Positions 45,161 to 60,000 of a DNA stretch of 60,000 nt are shown here, piece by piece. The position numbers and the translations under genes are program-made. Each line of letters opens with the position of its first letter. Within the stretch, counting starts at the first letter, position 1. A model generated the notes under the pieces. It ran no database searches. It worked only from the letters and a program-made list of their open reading frames with translations, and was not told the DNA's origin. The stretch comes from Membranipora membranacea (Eukaryota > Bryozoa > Gymnolaemata > Cheilostomatida > Membraniporidae). The DNA lies in NCBI GenBank assembly GCA_914767715.1, contig OU612069.1, positions 24,737,387-24,797,386 of the forward strand, given 5' to 3'.

Positions 45161-46016
45161 TATATGAGACTGAATAGGGGAGATGTCCCCATATAATGAC
45201 CGGCAAATCATAACATCACGCCCCCTCCCTCTAGTCAGATTTGACACGTACAGGCTATATGAGACTGCATAGGGGAGATGTCCCCATATAATGACCGGTA
45301 AATCATAACATCACGCCCCCTCCCTCTAGTCAGATTTGACATGTACAGGCTATATGAGACTGCATAGAGGAGATGTCCCCATATAATGACCGGTAAATCA
45401 TAACATCACGCCCCCTCCCTCTAGTCAGATCTGACTCGTACAAGCTATTTATGAGACTGCATAGGGAGACGTCCCAATTTAATGACCGGTAAATCATAAC
45501 GTCACCGCCCCCTTCCTCTAGTCAGATTTGACACGTACAGGCTATATGAGACTGCATAGGGGAGACATCCCCATATAATGACCGGTAAATCATAACATCA
45601 CGCCCCCTCCCTCTAGTCAGATCTGACTTGTACAAGCTATATATGAGACTGCATAGGGAGACGTCCCAATATAATGACTGGTAAATCATAACGTCACCGC
45701 CCCCTTCCTCTAGTCAGATTTGACACGTACAGGCTATATGAGACTGCATAGGGGAGACATCCCCATATAATGACCGGTAAATCATAACATCACGCCCCCT
45801 CCCTCTAGCCAGATCTGACTTGTACAAGCTATATATGAGACTGCATAGGGAGACGTCCCAATATAATGACCGGTAAAAATGACCGGTAAATCATAACGTC
45901 ACCGCCCCCTTCCTCTAGTCAGATTTGACACGTACAGGCTATATGAGACTGCATAGGGGAGACATCCCCATATAATGACCGGTAAATCATAACATCACGC
46001 CCCCTCCCTCTAGTCG
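45160..46016. repeat. Satellite-like tandem array inside the Harbinger element, about nine 90-95 bp units
   Basis: The unit contains GAGACTGCATAGGGGAGA, then CCCCATATAATGACCGGTAA, CATCACGCCCCCTCCCTC and TAGTCAGATTTGACACGTAC. Two variants are seen: type a with ATAACATCACGCCCC, and type b with ATAACGTCACCGCCCCC plus GGGAGACGTCCCAAT. After the first three units they alternate a/b, forming a higher-order period of about 185 bp. One b unit has a small internal duplication of GACCGGTAAA (near 45880). Many units carry a short palindrome (GGGGAGATGTCCCC). Confidence 0.92.
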
Positions 46017-46394
46017 GATTATATTATATATCAAGACTGCCCCTGACTGTTTTATGCATTGTAACTAATCGAGTTGATAAATATTTTCATACTGTTCACG
46101 TAATTTGGTTTAATTAATTTAATTATATCTATATTATGAGGTAGCAGAAGATATATGCAATTTGCAAGAAAAAAATGTGGTATGACAAAAATTGAAGATA
46201 TAATGGATGATTTAAAAATTTAACGTTTCGGAGTGACAAAAATGTTGAGTTTAGTATAAAGTTGAGCATATGAATAAAAAACATGGAGAAGGTACTGACA
46301 AATTTGTTATGACTAGATGCTGGAGAAAAAAATATACAAGGGAAAGTTATTAATCAAGTGATATATGTATGTATGTAGAGCTTATTGATAATAG

Positions 46395-49125
46395 TTAGTC
46401 CAATACTTCAAAGTTCATGGCGCTTCCTACCATCGAGCTTGTTGATTGCATATTATTAGGATTAGTGTACTTTTCTAGAACTTCAAAAATGTCTATCTGG
46501 CATCGCATTTTCTGGTGAAGGGGTACCCTTTGAAGCGCTTCGTCGATAGCCAGTGCCATATGACTTGCTTGGGGTGCTGTAGCTCCTGGTGACGACGTTG
46601 AGTTGAGTTGCGTAGCTAAGTCCCTAAATACATCCTTCATATCACTCATATGCTGGACTATCGGATTTTCTATGTCAGTTTTTTTGGTTGTCTTCTTAGA
46701 TTTTTTTGGCGTGGGTTCTGGAAGGTCTGTCTGTGGTGTTTTTGAGGCCGGGAGCGTGCTGGAACTGCAAGGTTCCTCTGTACTGTAGGCAACATTACTG
46801 GCAGATTGCGATCGGATACTTGTCTCAGTGCTGTAAAAAGAAAATGCCAGAAATGAAACTAAATTTATCATGATTGAAGCCCATGGTCATGTGGAGGGTG
46901 AGTCATGTTCATCTCCACAGCCCCCATTACCGGTATCCTCATGTGCAAGAATGAGTAAGCTTGATATGTAGGAATGTGTGCAGTATGAAGTATTGCAGTA
47001 TGTATGAGTCAGTCATGTGCAGCTGAACTTGCAGGTCATGAGCTTAGCATTGGCTTGCAATGAAATTTGATTGTCGCCAAAAAAAGCAGCGATTAGTTAC
47101 GAATTTTTTTCAAGTCATCGGACTTGACAGTCTTGTGGTTGGTAGCAAAATTTTAGGTATAACTGCCACAGGATCGCTGAGAGAATAAATGACAACATAT
47201 TATATCTAGCTTGTCTTAGTTGTCAACTTTGGTCTACACCGTCAGCTGAAATTTATATTAATTTCTTATAAAAAATTTGTATCCTTATTTATGATACCAG
47301 TAAGTTGATAGGATATAACTATCAGCCTCATAATTACCTTGTTCTTGTGGTATAATCATCCAGCCATGTCATGGTTTTGAAAAGTGGCCACTCTTTTCTT
47401 TTTCTTTTGGGCTGGTCTGGCGTGTCGCCACTCCCTGACCGACTCAGTTTTGCGTTATCCCGCTTAATCTGATGGTAATAGTCTTTCAAATTTTTGAAAG
47501 TCTTCTGAACTTCAGCGGCTACAAAAAAAAAGATTATCAGATATTTGATTAATAATCAGGAGAGAATGTGCATACTTGCTACATTACCATCTGCAAAGGG
47601 GAATACCAAAGTATTGTTGTTCAGTGTGGCTACTAAATTTGATTCTGGAGACATGTCGCCACACATACATGCTCCAGATGAGCAATGACTCATTGTTCCT
47701 GAGGAGCCATTGCACAGAGAGACTCAGAAAGTCGCTTCTCTCCCATATGTCAATGGACAATGGACTTAAAATTCAAATTGCAGAATTCAAAGAAGTGACT
47801 CCAACTGATGGGATTTCACTGAGACAGATTCAGAAACTCACCACTTTCCCACAAACAGCTTAACATGCCAAAACTTATTTATTTTTCACTCAACTGTTAA
47901 CAAAAGCACTGTTTCAGACTGATGGGATTTTGCAGGAGAAGATACAAAAAGCGCTACTTTGCCTGCAGACATGTCCCACTAATTAACAAGGGATTAATGT
48001 TTTAAATTACTGCTAATGAATGTATGGACAGTTACTGATGGGATTGTGTCAGGGCGTTAACACCATGAGGTAGAAATAACTTGCACTGAACGATAGCCAA
48101 CTAACGGAAATAAGTAGAGAAATGTTGTCAATTTGCCTTGAAATACCTGGAGGCTTAAATATGGCTCAGAAAAAGTTTTGCAAAAGGCGGAGATATAAGC
48201 CTAACAAATTATACTAAACTGAGCCTACAAAACCTTGCATGTTTAGATAAACCAACATGCAACTACAAGACAATAATTTTACTAAGCTTTTTCACGTGCA
48301 ATATGATTTCTGTCTACAATTGATATCAGTTACACAGTCCTGTCTAATAATCAATGTGTAGGTCACACTAATGAATCGCCATCAATGGAGTCGTTGAAAA
48401 AGTGGTTGACAATATATCAGACCCATGTGTAACTTTCGGGTTTGCAAATTACAGATAGGAGGCTGAGAGATGAGCCTAACAAATCGTTAAAAACCGAGCC
48501 TGCAAAACCTTGCATGTTTCAATAAACCAACATGCCCTGTTTGCGACTACAAGGCAATAACTTTACTAGCCATTTCATGTGCAACATTATTTCTGACTAG
48601 AATTGTTATCGGTTACACAGTTCTGTCTTATTATCAGTGTGTAGGTCAAACTGATAAATCCCATCAATGGAGTGATCGAAAAAGTGGTTGACAATCAATT
48701 CTGGCTACCCTACCACTCATATTTGTCTCATGCAACCGACTGGGATAAATCTTCTCTCACAAATGTGAAGGGTGTTAGTTTTGAACAATGAACAGTTATT
48801 TTCTAGTCTGCAAATTACAGATGAGATAGAAAGAAAACAGAACAGTTACCTTGGTACAATTGTCCTGTCTATGAAATAAAAACAAAATAACTGACAGGTG
48901 TTGTTGAATGGATAGAGAAACTATTAACAAATGTTGTTACTCACCAGTCCATTCTCCATGTGCCTTAAGTTTAGTGAGCTCACTAGCTATCTCCACTCTG
49001 GCATTTTCAGCTACTGTCCTATCATGGTACTCCTTGCTCCTGATATCATATAGGCATGGGTATGTCTTGACTAAGTTTATCAAAACCTCTCTGGATTCAT
49101 GGGTAGTTGAGACGATGGTTGACAT
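46395..49125 (-). CDS. MADF-BESS (Myb-like) accessory protein of the Harbinger element, intact, 265 aa
   Basis: Three exons: 49125-48945, 47518-47338 and 46830-46395, with exact phase agreement (266 codons with stop). The MADF domain spans exons 1 and 2: EVLINLVKTYPCLYDIRSKE, then VQKTFKNLKDYYHQIKRD and EWPLFKTMTWLDDY. A basic, possible nuclear-localisation stretch (PKRKRK) lies between. Exon 3 is Ser/Thr/Lys-rich (TPKKSKKTTKKTD). It ends with a BESS motif (HMALAIDEALQRVPLHQKMR then IDIFEVLEKY), a protein-protein interaction module. MADF is a Myb/SANT-related DNA-binding domain; in PIF/Harbinger elements the second protein binds the ends and recruits the transposase. This gene is the expected partner and is convergent with the transposase. 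Confidence 0.9.
48176..48695. repeat. Direct duplication of about 240 bp inside the Harbinger element
   Basis: Sequence around AAAACCTTGCATGTTT, ACCAACATGC, GTGTAGGTCA and AAAAAGTGGTTGACAAT occurs at about 48176-48415 and again at about 48445-48695, diverged by perhaps 10-15 percent. It lies in intron 1 of the MADF-BESS gene. Confidence 0.8.
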
Positions 49126-49411
49126 GATGACTGATTTCTAGTTATAATTCTTGACAAGTGTGTGACTGATGTGGTGACTGATAGTTAGTTCGATTGCTAC
49201 TAACCTGCTGAGTTCTGCACACAATATTTATACTGCTCCCATGGCAACGTGGTTATTAATAAAGCCGCCATAAATGTAACTATAATTAGCCAATAGGGGC
49301 ATACTATCGCGGTAAAAGATTCACATCTAGCAATGAGCCAGCGAGCAAGATATAGCCAGTGTAGCGAGAAAAAGGGGAGGAGCCTATGTCACTAAGTAAA
49401 TAAAAAACAAT

Positions 49412-49443
49412 CGCGCATGGCTTATTACTCGCTCGTCTGCAGT
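49412..49443 (-). repeat. Right terminal inverted repeat of the Harbinger element
   Basis: Reads CGCTCGTCTGCAGT on the plus strand, the exact reverse complement of the left end, with a CGCGATTG-like subterminal stretch just inside (on the minus strand GCCATGCGCGATTG). It is followed outside by CCCC and TTA. Confidence 0.8.
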
Positions 49444-49450
49444 CCCCTTA

Positions 49451-51750
49451 ACACATACTAATTTTAGTTAAATCCGAGTGATGCAAGACCACTGAGGTAA
49501 GAAAGATTTCAATTGAATCATCTACAAAGTGATCATAGCCTGTTGTGATCCAATTTTTCGTTGACATTTATAGCGGCTTAACACCATAGATTCTAATGTG
49601 TAAGATGGGACACGTTTAGCCTGTACTGCCGACTTGCTTTTAGTTGATGTTAGACACAGTTCCTAACAAAGTAGCATTTTAAAAGGCTGTATACCAAACC
49701 AAAACCATGCCCTGTACCACACAGAATTTTGTTGAGATCTGTATAATGATAAAATCAAATATCCCAATATTGATATCTAAAGATGTTACACACAAAGGCA
49801 CAGTTAAAAGAGCAAACCTAGCCATTTTGACAGGTTGGGATCTCCTGAGATGAGTGTTACAATCCACAGTGTTGAATGCTAACTACACAGGATGTAAGGC
49901 ATGTGCAGAGCCAAAAATTGCTCCTATTATTACTTCATGTATTTCTATCGAAATAAAGTTAAATTCATTTATAATATGCGATGAGTACAGCTTTGACGTG
50001 TTTTTTTTTTCATCGAACGGAGGCAATTGTGACTGTTTAAGCAACTAAGGCCCATCAAATAAGCACTTTGATAGGAGCTGTTCCTAGGGTGCGAAACATG
50101 TTCTTGACAGACAAAACAAGTTTGAATGTGTCATCTTGCAGAGCAATGAATTTCATGAATTGCTAGGACTAACAATGCAGAGACAGTATAGGTGAAATTC
50201 CTAACACCAACAGTTGGAACACTCATTTGTAAAATATGGTGACCTTGATTCAGTGAACGCTGAGGTATTTTGTAATTAATCAATATCGCACAAACTTCTT
50301 TGTGAGGATGAATGCCTGAGTTTTGCTGTACATTGTCAAAGGAACTTCCTCTATGCATCGTGAGGGTATTTAAAGCAGTATGCTTATCAACTAGCAATCA
50401 AAAATGCAAACAATTGCCTCTCACGTTTTATGAAATTTTATTCTTCCTCAGTTTTTACAATTATAACTGCACCCATATCTTTTATACGGTTTATGAAAAT
50501 AGTATACTGAGCATATAGTCTTGTTCAAACAAACGTGATTTACTAGTTAAGTATTTATTATGAGAATCAACTATGGCAATAAGAAGTTTTCTTAATCAAT
50601 GTTACTACCAAGTAGTGTAATGAAAAGCAGATAGCTGGATACCATTGAAAAGCGAATGTTAAAGGGCAACCAAGGTTCCCCAGCAATGCATTAATGGGTA
50701 GTAAATAATGTGCTAGGCAGCATCAGCTTTGTCCATTGATGCAAAGCAAAACTCAAAGTAGTTGCTGACTCTAAGCTGGGTAACACTTCAGTTTAGGGGA
50801 GGTTCCAAGACATTGCTGCAATGATGATAGAGCGCAGGCTAAATAATAATAATAACTGCTCTGTGGTACTCTATTTTAGCTGAGTTTGAGTACCTGATGG
50901 ATGAAATGTTTCAAAAGAATTCTGGCTGAAAAATCATCCAAATTCGATATAGTCTTTTTCTCTAAGCAGAAGGTGCAATCTGCTATCAGTCAATGAGAAG
51001 TTGTATGAAACCTTGGTTGCCCTTTGAATAGGTTAATAAGGAGTGCTGATACCATACATAATAAAAGAATAGCCTATACTTCGATAGACAGGTTTCCCTA
51101 TTAACTTGATGTCAAAATCTTATTTAGATGCACCAATATAAAACTGAGGATTTGCAACTCTGATATCAGATTGCAGCTAGAAAGGATAACCAGAGTATCA
51201 TTTTTTTTAAAAACTATTCCAGATTTTCCTTTTCCATGTAACAAAACATTTTGGTGAAAACACCTGTCAGGTCTTTGGGTAGTCTTGAATTGATACAAAT
51301 GCGACAATTAAGACATGTAGTCAATATTGACTACCTTTCCTGACTTCATTTACAATGAAGACATATAGTAATATGCCTAGAACACAGAGCTCTCTTATAA
51401 ACAAAAGTTACCAAAAAGTAAGCTTGTGACATCACTTTTACAAACATACTTGTGATACTTGATGCTGTCTTGTTTCTTATTGACTGGTTATGTTGCACTG
51501 GGCTTTGATTCAAAAGAATTGATATGGCAAATAAAAGTCCTGATTATTCAATGACTACTGTTTGCAAACACTCACCAAAACTTTTGTCCAACATCAAAAT
51601 GAAGCCCCCAAAAGCAAGTATCTGTGATCTATAAATATAACCTTTATATCTCGTTGAAAATGAATTAGTTTGCTTGATAATAAGGCAGCTCTTTGCTTAC
51701 TATGATATCTATTTACAACTTATTTAAAGCCTGGTAGGCTTACAAATATA
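49451..51750. other. No gene recognised
   Basis: AT-rich sequence between the right end of the Harbinger element and a long microsatellite, with only short frames. It may hold distal regulatory sequence for lectin gene C, but nothing specific is visible. Confidence 0.5.
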
Positions 51751-51752
51751 TT

Positions 51753-51818
51753 ATGTATGTATGTATGTATGTATGTATGTATGTATGTATGTATGTATGT
51801 ATGTATGTATGTGTGTAT

Positions 51819-51855
<37 letters not shown>

Positions 51856-51866
51856 CGTGTGCTACG

Positions 51867-51898
<32 letters not shown>

Positions 51899-52180
51899 TA
51901 CGTACGTTTGTATGTATGTATGTATGTATGTATGTATGTATGTATGTATGTATGTATGTATGTATGTATGTATGTATGTTTGTATGTATGTATGTATGTA
52001 TGTATGTATGTATGTATGTATGTATGTATGTATGTATGTATGTATGTATGCATGCATGCATGCATGCATGCATGCATGCATGTATGTATGCGGGTGTGTC
52101 TGCGTGTTTGTGCGTGTGTGCGTGTGTGTGTGCGTTTGTGTGTTTGTGTGCGTGATTGCGTGCGTGTAATTTTAAACCAT
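51753..52180. repeat. Long compound microsatellite (ATGT)n with GT, GTGC and ATGC blocks
   Basis: About 425 bp of four-base repeats: (ATGT)n, then (GT)n, (GTGC)n, (ATGT)n, (ATGC)n and degenerate GT-rich sequence. Frames are open on both strands only because the repeat has no stop, so none of the apparent Tyr/Met/Cys/Val or His/Ile/Thr proteins is a gene. It lies about 400 bp upstream of lectin gene C. Confidence 0.98.
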
Positions 52181-52587
52181 CTACCATTGCAATAACGATA
52201 ACATTGGGCTTAGTACATAAAAAAAATAATGTTGTTGTGTCTCATAAAAAAATCTGTTCTTTCTCTTCTCGGTATTTCACTTATTGGCTCTAAAAATAAG
52301 AATTAATCTTAATCTAGTTATCGAGTGATCCAATTTATCATGTATTTTTATTAATAGAGAACATACATGAACTCTTTTGGTGTATTCGATGTGTATTTGA
52401 TGCTAACTGGAGGTTTGTAAAAATTTGGCTGTAGTTCTAAGGAGGTATAAATATAGTTAATCCATACACAGTGAAAATCCTTTTTAAATGACACAGTTTG
52501 ATTGGCTTTCTTTAAGCATACATTTTCAATAAATTTATATTTCTATATCTACATTTGTTTTACATTTTTACTGGCCAGAATATAATC

Positions 52588-57043
<4,456 letters not shown>

Positions 57044-57366
57044 CAGTAACACAAAACATTGATATACAATGCCTGTTCTGGTATCTGCTTTAAACCCTAT
57101 AATTAGGCACTGATCGAGTTTGGTTTAACATGAGAAAAGCTTTGCTTCTATTAATTGGTGTTACAATTTTTTAGAATTGAATTTTCTGATGTTGCCCTCG
57201 ATGCAATGATATGCTGTACTCCTGAGCCTCCTCGATTATCGTGCTTTGCTCAGCTTTGTTTGTTTCTGCCTTAATAGGCAATAGATAATAATAAGCGGAT
57301 TTTCTTCTAATCTAACTGGATCAACTACTTCAACAATTTATATGATTGAGACATTATGTCTCACCA

Positions 57367-60000
57367 TTAATAAATTATGCAATTTTCATAATAGAACCTA
57401 TCAAAAGATTGTGCCCTATTTCGGATCAGTTCTTTGAAGCGCTGCACAAGGTGATCAACGTGTTGTTTGAATGTCAGATTGTTGTCAATCAAGACACCTA
57501 AAAACTTTGTGCTTGTCTCGTTTCCAATAACGTCACCGCTCATTGAGAATCTGTGCGGCTCGATCTTTTGACTGTTGTGTACATTTGAGAACGTCATGCT
57601 CACTGATTTTGTTGGATTGGCCATGATGTTATTCTCAGCACACCATTCTGTGGTCTCGTCTATAGCTTGCTGCAGTTGTTCGGTCTTTTCGCTAGATGAA
57701 GATGGTATGAGTGTCACGTCATCGGCGTACTTGATGGTAGTGCATGAAGGAGACAGAGTATCTATGTACAACAGCCAGAACATTGGACCCAAGAGAGTAC
57801 CTTGAGGTGTACCATTCTTGGTTGAGAGTGTTGAACTATGCTCATTGCCCAGTTTGACGTTCTGCTGCCGTTGACTAAGGAAACTGTGTATGATAAGTAC
57901 CAGACGTTTGTTTATACCACGATCGGCTAACATTTCTATATGAGTTTGCCCTTATCCATCCTGTCGAAGGCTTTGGACATATCAAGGAAAGTCGCAGACA
58001 CGGTATTCACTTTTGGCTCATCCAACATGCTTGTTAGGGTATCGACGGCTAATAGAATAGCATCAGTAGTACACCTACCCTTTTGATATGCAAACTGGCC
58101 AGCACTGAGAGTTATTAAAACAGAACTGGCATAAAATTACATGATAGCTTTCTCAACTAATTTACCAAGATTCCATAAAAGTGATATTGGTCTAAAATCA
58201 GAAGGTTTCTCGGCACATTTAGTTTTCTCAAACGGCACAATTTCAGCCTTTTTCCAGATATTAGGGAAAACACCAGATCTTAGACAATGATTTATAAGAT
58301 TGCACAATGGAACACATAAATCTTCGCTGCACATTTTTGTGACCCCTGATAGGTAGTCGGATGAGCATGTCGACTTACTCGTATCGATCTGGTTTATCCA
58401 GGCTTTGACTTGGCCGATGCTGACTGTCAGCTCAAAATCAGGAAGATCAGACGTAACACAATCGATATCTATGTCAGTGGGTACGCCAGATATGTCAGTG
58501 AAGTATGTGTTCAGGGTTTCAGCGGCAGATTTAGGATTCATGAGTTCTTCGTTTATAGTGTAAACACTTTTAGTTTTGGTTGTTTTTTCTTTGCAGCTCA
58601 GGATCTTTATGGTACTCCACATTGACTTTGAGTTATTAATACTCAGTTTTTGACTTATCCACTTGCGCTTAGACTTTCTCAGATGGTTTTTTAGCAGCTT
58701 CAAGAAGAACTTGGCAGTGTTGTCTCCCCGTTTACTGGCTTTAGTCTTGGCGTTGCGTAGCTTTCTGGCGAGATCATCGAACCATGGTGTTTTACGCTTT
58801 TTGAGTTTCTTCACTTTGAGTGGACAGTGCTTGTTAACAATATCTGCGATGGTGGATTGGAAATCACGTGATCCCAGTTCACTTTGGCCACATCACTGGC
58901 TATATTTTGTCTAGATGATCTCGTCACATGTCGGATAAGTGTCGTATTTCGTTTAGCTACTAAATACTGGACGTGAGGCACAAATATGGTGTCATGATCA
59001 CTTCCACAGAGTGAAGCCAGTTTTTGAGGTTTTGACGGACACATTGGTGAATATCTTGTCCAGGTAAACGTTTTTCCTTGTAGGAAAAGTTACGATATTT
59101 TGTAGACTGAATATTTCTGCTATATCGGACATGTCAAGATGATTAAAATCACCTCATATGACGAATTGATCAGTGTGTTTAGTCGATAGTTTTACCATGG
59201 ATTCAGATATATGGCGGAGTATTATATCTGGTTCCACCTGTCGTTTTGACTTGGGGTTGTACACACAGGCGTATATTATGGATAAGCCCTTGTTTACAAC
59301 ATGTACCCATAGTGTACTAAAAGTTTTGGTGGTATGTCGTAGCACAACTTTGGCATTGGCCTCGGTTAGATGAGAATAGATTGTAATTACTGATCAGACG
59401 GGATGACTCCCTGCTGTCTGTTAGCCAGGACTCTGTCAGCATAACAACCTTTGGATCTTTCTCATCGATCACCAGTTTCAGCTCATCAATTTTATCGAGA
59501 GCTAAGGACTGGCAGTTTGTCAGCAGGAGAAAAGGCAATTGTTTATTGATTTCACCTGCATCTGTATTATCAGGTGGATTCATCTTTAGTGTCACATTTG
59601 GGGTTAGGTCACTTTTCAGTATATCCACCCCTTGCACAGCGGTAACTGATGACTTTCTTGTTTGTAGCGTCGGAATTTCATGTCTAGCTGGCTTTTCATA
59701 TTCACACAAAGAGGCGTATGTTGGTATTATAATCCGGCTTGTTGTTCTGCACGGCGGCTTTATGTGTGGATCTGAAAGCCGAGATGTTACTCTAGCCTCT
59801 ATTCTATGCCTGTAATTTACATCATTACGAGGCGCGAGACTGCCAATAAAGTCTCAGTCGAATGAGTCACCTGACATTTTCTAGCCCTGCTGTGTGCAGT
59901 TTTCTTTCAGTGTTCTCGATATGAGGGTATATGAGGCAGAGGCAGTGTCTTTGATATTTGATCAATCTCTCCCGGTCTGTTTTACTCTGCAGCGAGTACC
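57367..60000 (-). pseudogene. Decayed non-LTR retrotransposon (LINE), endonuclease plus reverse transcriptase
   Basis: Read on the minus strand, it enters from the right edge of the window. At 59709-59317 is an apurinic-type endonuclease start (LLTNCQSLALDKIDELKL and VVMLTESWL). At 59345-59154 and on are endonuclease pieces, with a TGA directly before GDFNHLDM. After a frame break comes SLCGSDHDTIF. At 58814-58137 is the region before and into the reverse transcriptase (TPWFDDLARKLRNAKTKASK, then FRPISLL). At 58080-57940 are QFAYQKGRCTTDAILLAVDT and FLDMSKAFDRMDKG. At 57933-57367 are NGTPQGTLLGPM, an intact YADD catalytic box and KFLGVLIDNNLTF. The 3-prime part stops early. At least four stops or frame breaks make it inactive. 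It is a different, better preserved family than the LINE at 14.4 kb. Confidence 0.9.

Larger units (their letters stand above)
42027..49447. mobile_element. PIF/Harbinger DNA transposon, apparently complete (about 7.4 kb)
   Basis: The ends carry ACTGCAGACGAGCG (42033-42046) and its reverse complement (49430-49443), a perfect 14-bp match with weaker similarity beyond. TTA trinucleotides at 42024-42026 and 49448-49450 fit the three-base target duplication of this superfamily. A few bases between the TTA and the 14-bp match differ at the two ends, so the exact boundary is uncertain by a few bases. Inside are both genes expected of the superfamily: an intact DDE transposase on the plus strand and an intact MADF (Myb-like) gene on the minus strand, arranged convergently. 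Internal direct duplications and a satellite block make it unusually long. Confidence 0.85.

Noticed and set aside
45160-46016. CRISPR-like array
   Set aside because: Units are directly abutting and there are no unique spacers; it is a tandem satellite inside an animal transposon.
51720-52195. Long overlapping frames on both strands (Met-Tyr-Val-Cys and His-Ile-Tyr-Thr repeats)
   Set aside because: Translations of a four-base microsatellite that contains no stop codons in several frames; not genes.
57575-58914. Plus-strand frames at 57575, 58410 and 58663
   Set aside because: Antisense shadows of the minus-strand LINE reverse transcriptase region.

Overview
This window is animal (metazoan) nuclear DNA. 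It is AT-rich, its genes are split into short GT-AG exons, and the exons encode animal extracellular modules: C-type lectin-like domains (CTLD), collagen Gly-X-Y, EGF, HYR, sushi/CCP, laminin-G-like and mucin-like sequence. It also carries LINE, tRNA-derived SINE, PIF/Harbinger and TTAA-type elements. Nothing vertebrate-specific is visible. An early-branching or marine invertebrate such as a sponge is my best guess, but the sequence alone does not settle it. I joined exons by hand from splice sites and reading phase. No single open frame covers any complete gene here.

Layout. 1.0-10.0 kb, minus strand: a large mosaic lectin gene. It has a signal peptide, a half CTLD, a LamG-like domain, an acidic segment, a Cys-rich segment, a second half CTLD, then a CTLD C-terminal half joined to a mucin repeat region that ends in a stop. 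Further downstream is another CTLD C-terminal half followed by a transmembrane helix and a basic tail. Two tRNA-derived SINEs form a hairpin of about 670 bp in one intron. 14.4-16.4 kb: a decayed LINE. 16.7-19.0 kb, plus strand: five in-phase exons of an EGF-HYR-CCP-EGF protein with both ends missing. 19.0-27.5 kb: almost gene-free, with two small unidentified frames.

27.5-57.0 kb holds three paralogous genes for type II membrane proteins built as short cytosolic tail, transmembrane helix, neck, collagen stalk and CTLD. Copy A (27545-31134, 403 aa) and copy C (52588-57043, 405 aa) are intact. Copy B (34090-37250) is a broken tandem duplicate of A with at least four lesions. A 522-bp TTAA-flanked element sits in intron 2 of A, and B keeps the matching empty site. 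A SINE sits in intron 5 of B. Between A and B lies a decayed MADF/BESS gene, probably the accessory gene of an old Harbinger.

Between B and C are a foldback element of about 1.8 kb (39.5-41.3 kb) and an apparently complete PIF/Harbinger element of about 7.4 kb (about 42027-49447). The latter has an intact four-exon DDE transposase (439 aa), a convergent intact three-exon MADF-BESS protein (265 aa), matching ends and an internal satellite block. Two long microsatellites flank and interrupt copy C. 57.4-60.0 kb is a decayed LINE on the minus strand that runs off the window.

Taken together, the host genes are lectin-like or adhesive surface proteins, plausibly for recognition or cell-cell and cell-matrix contact. 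They lie in a region reshaped by duplication and transposons.
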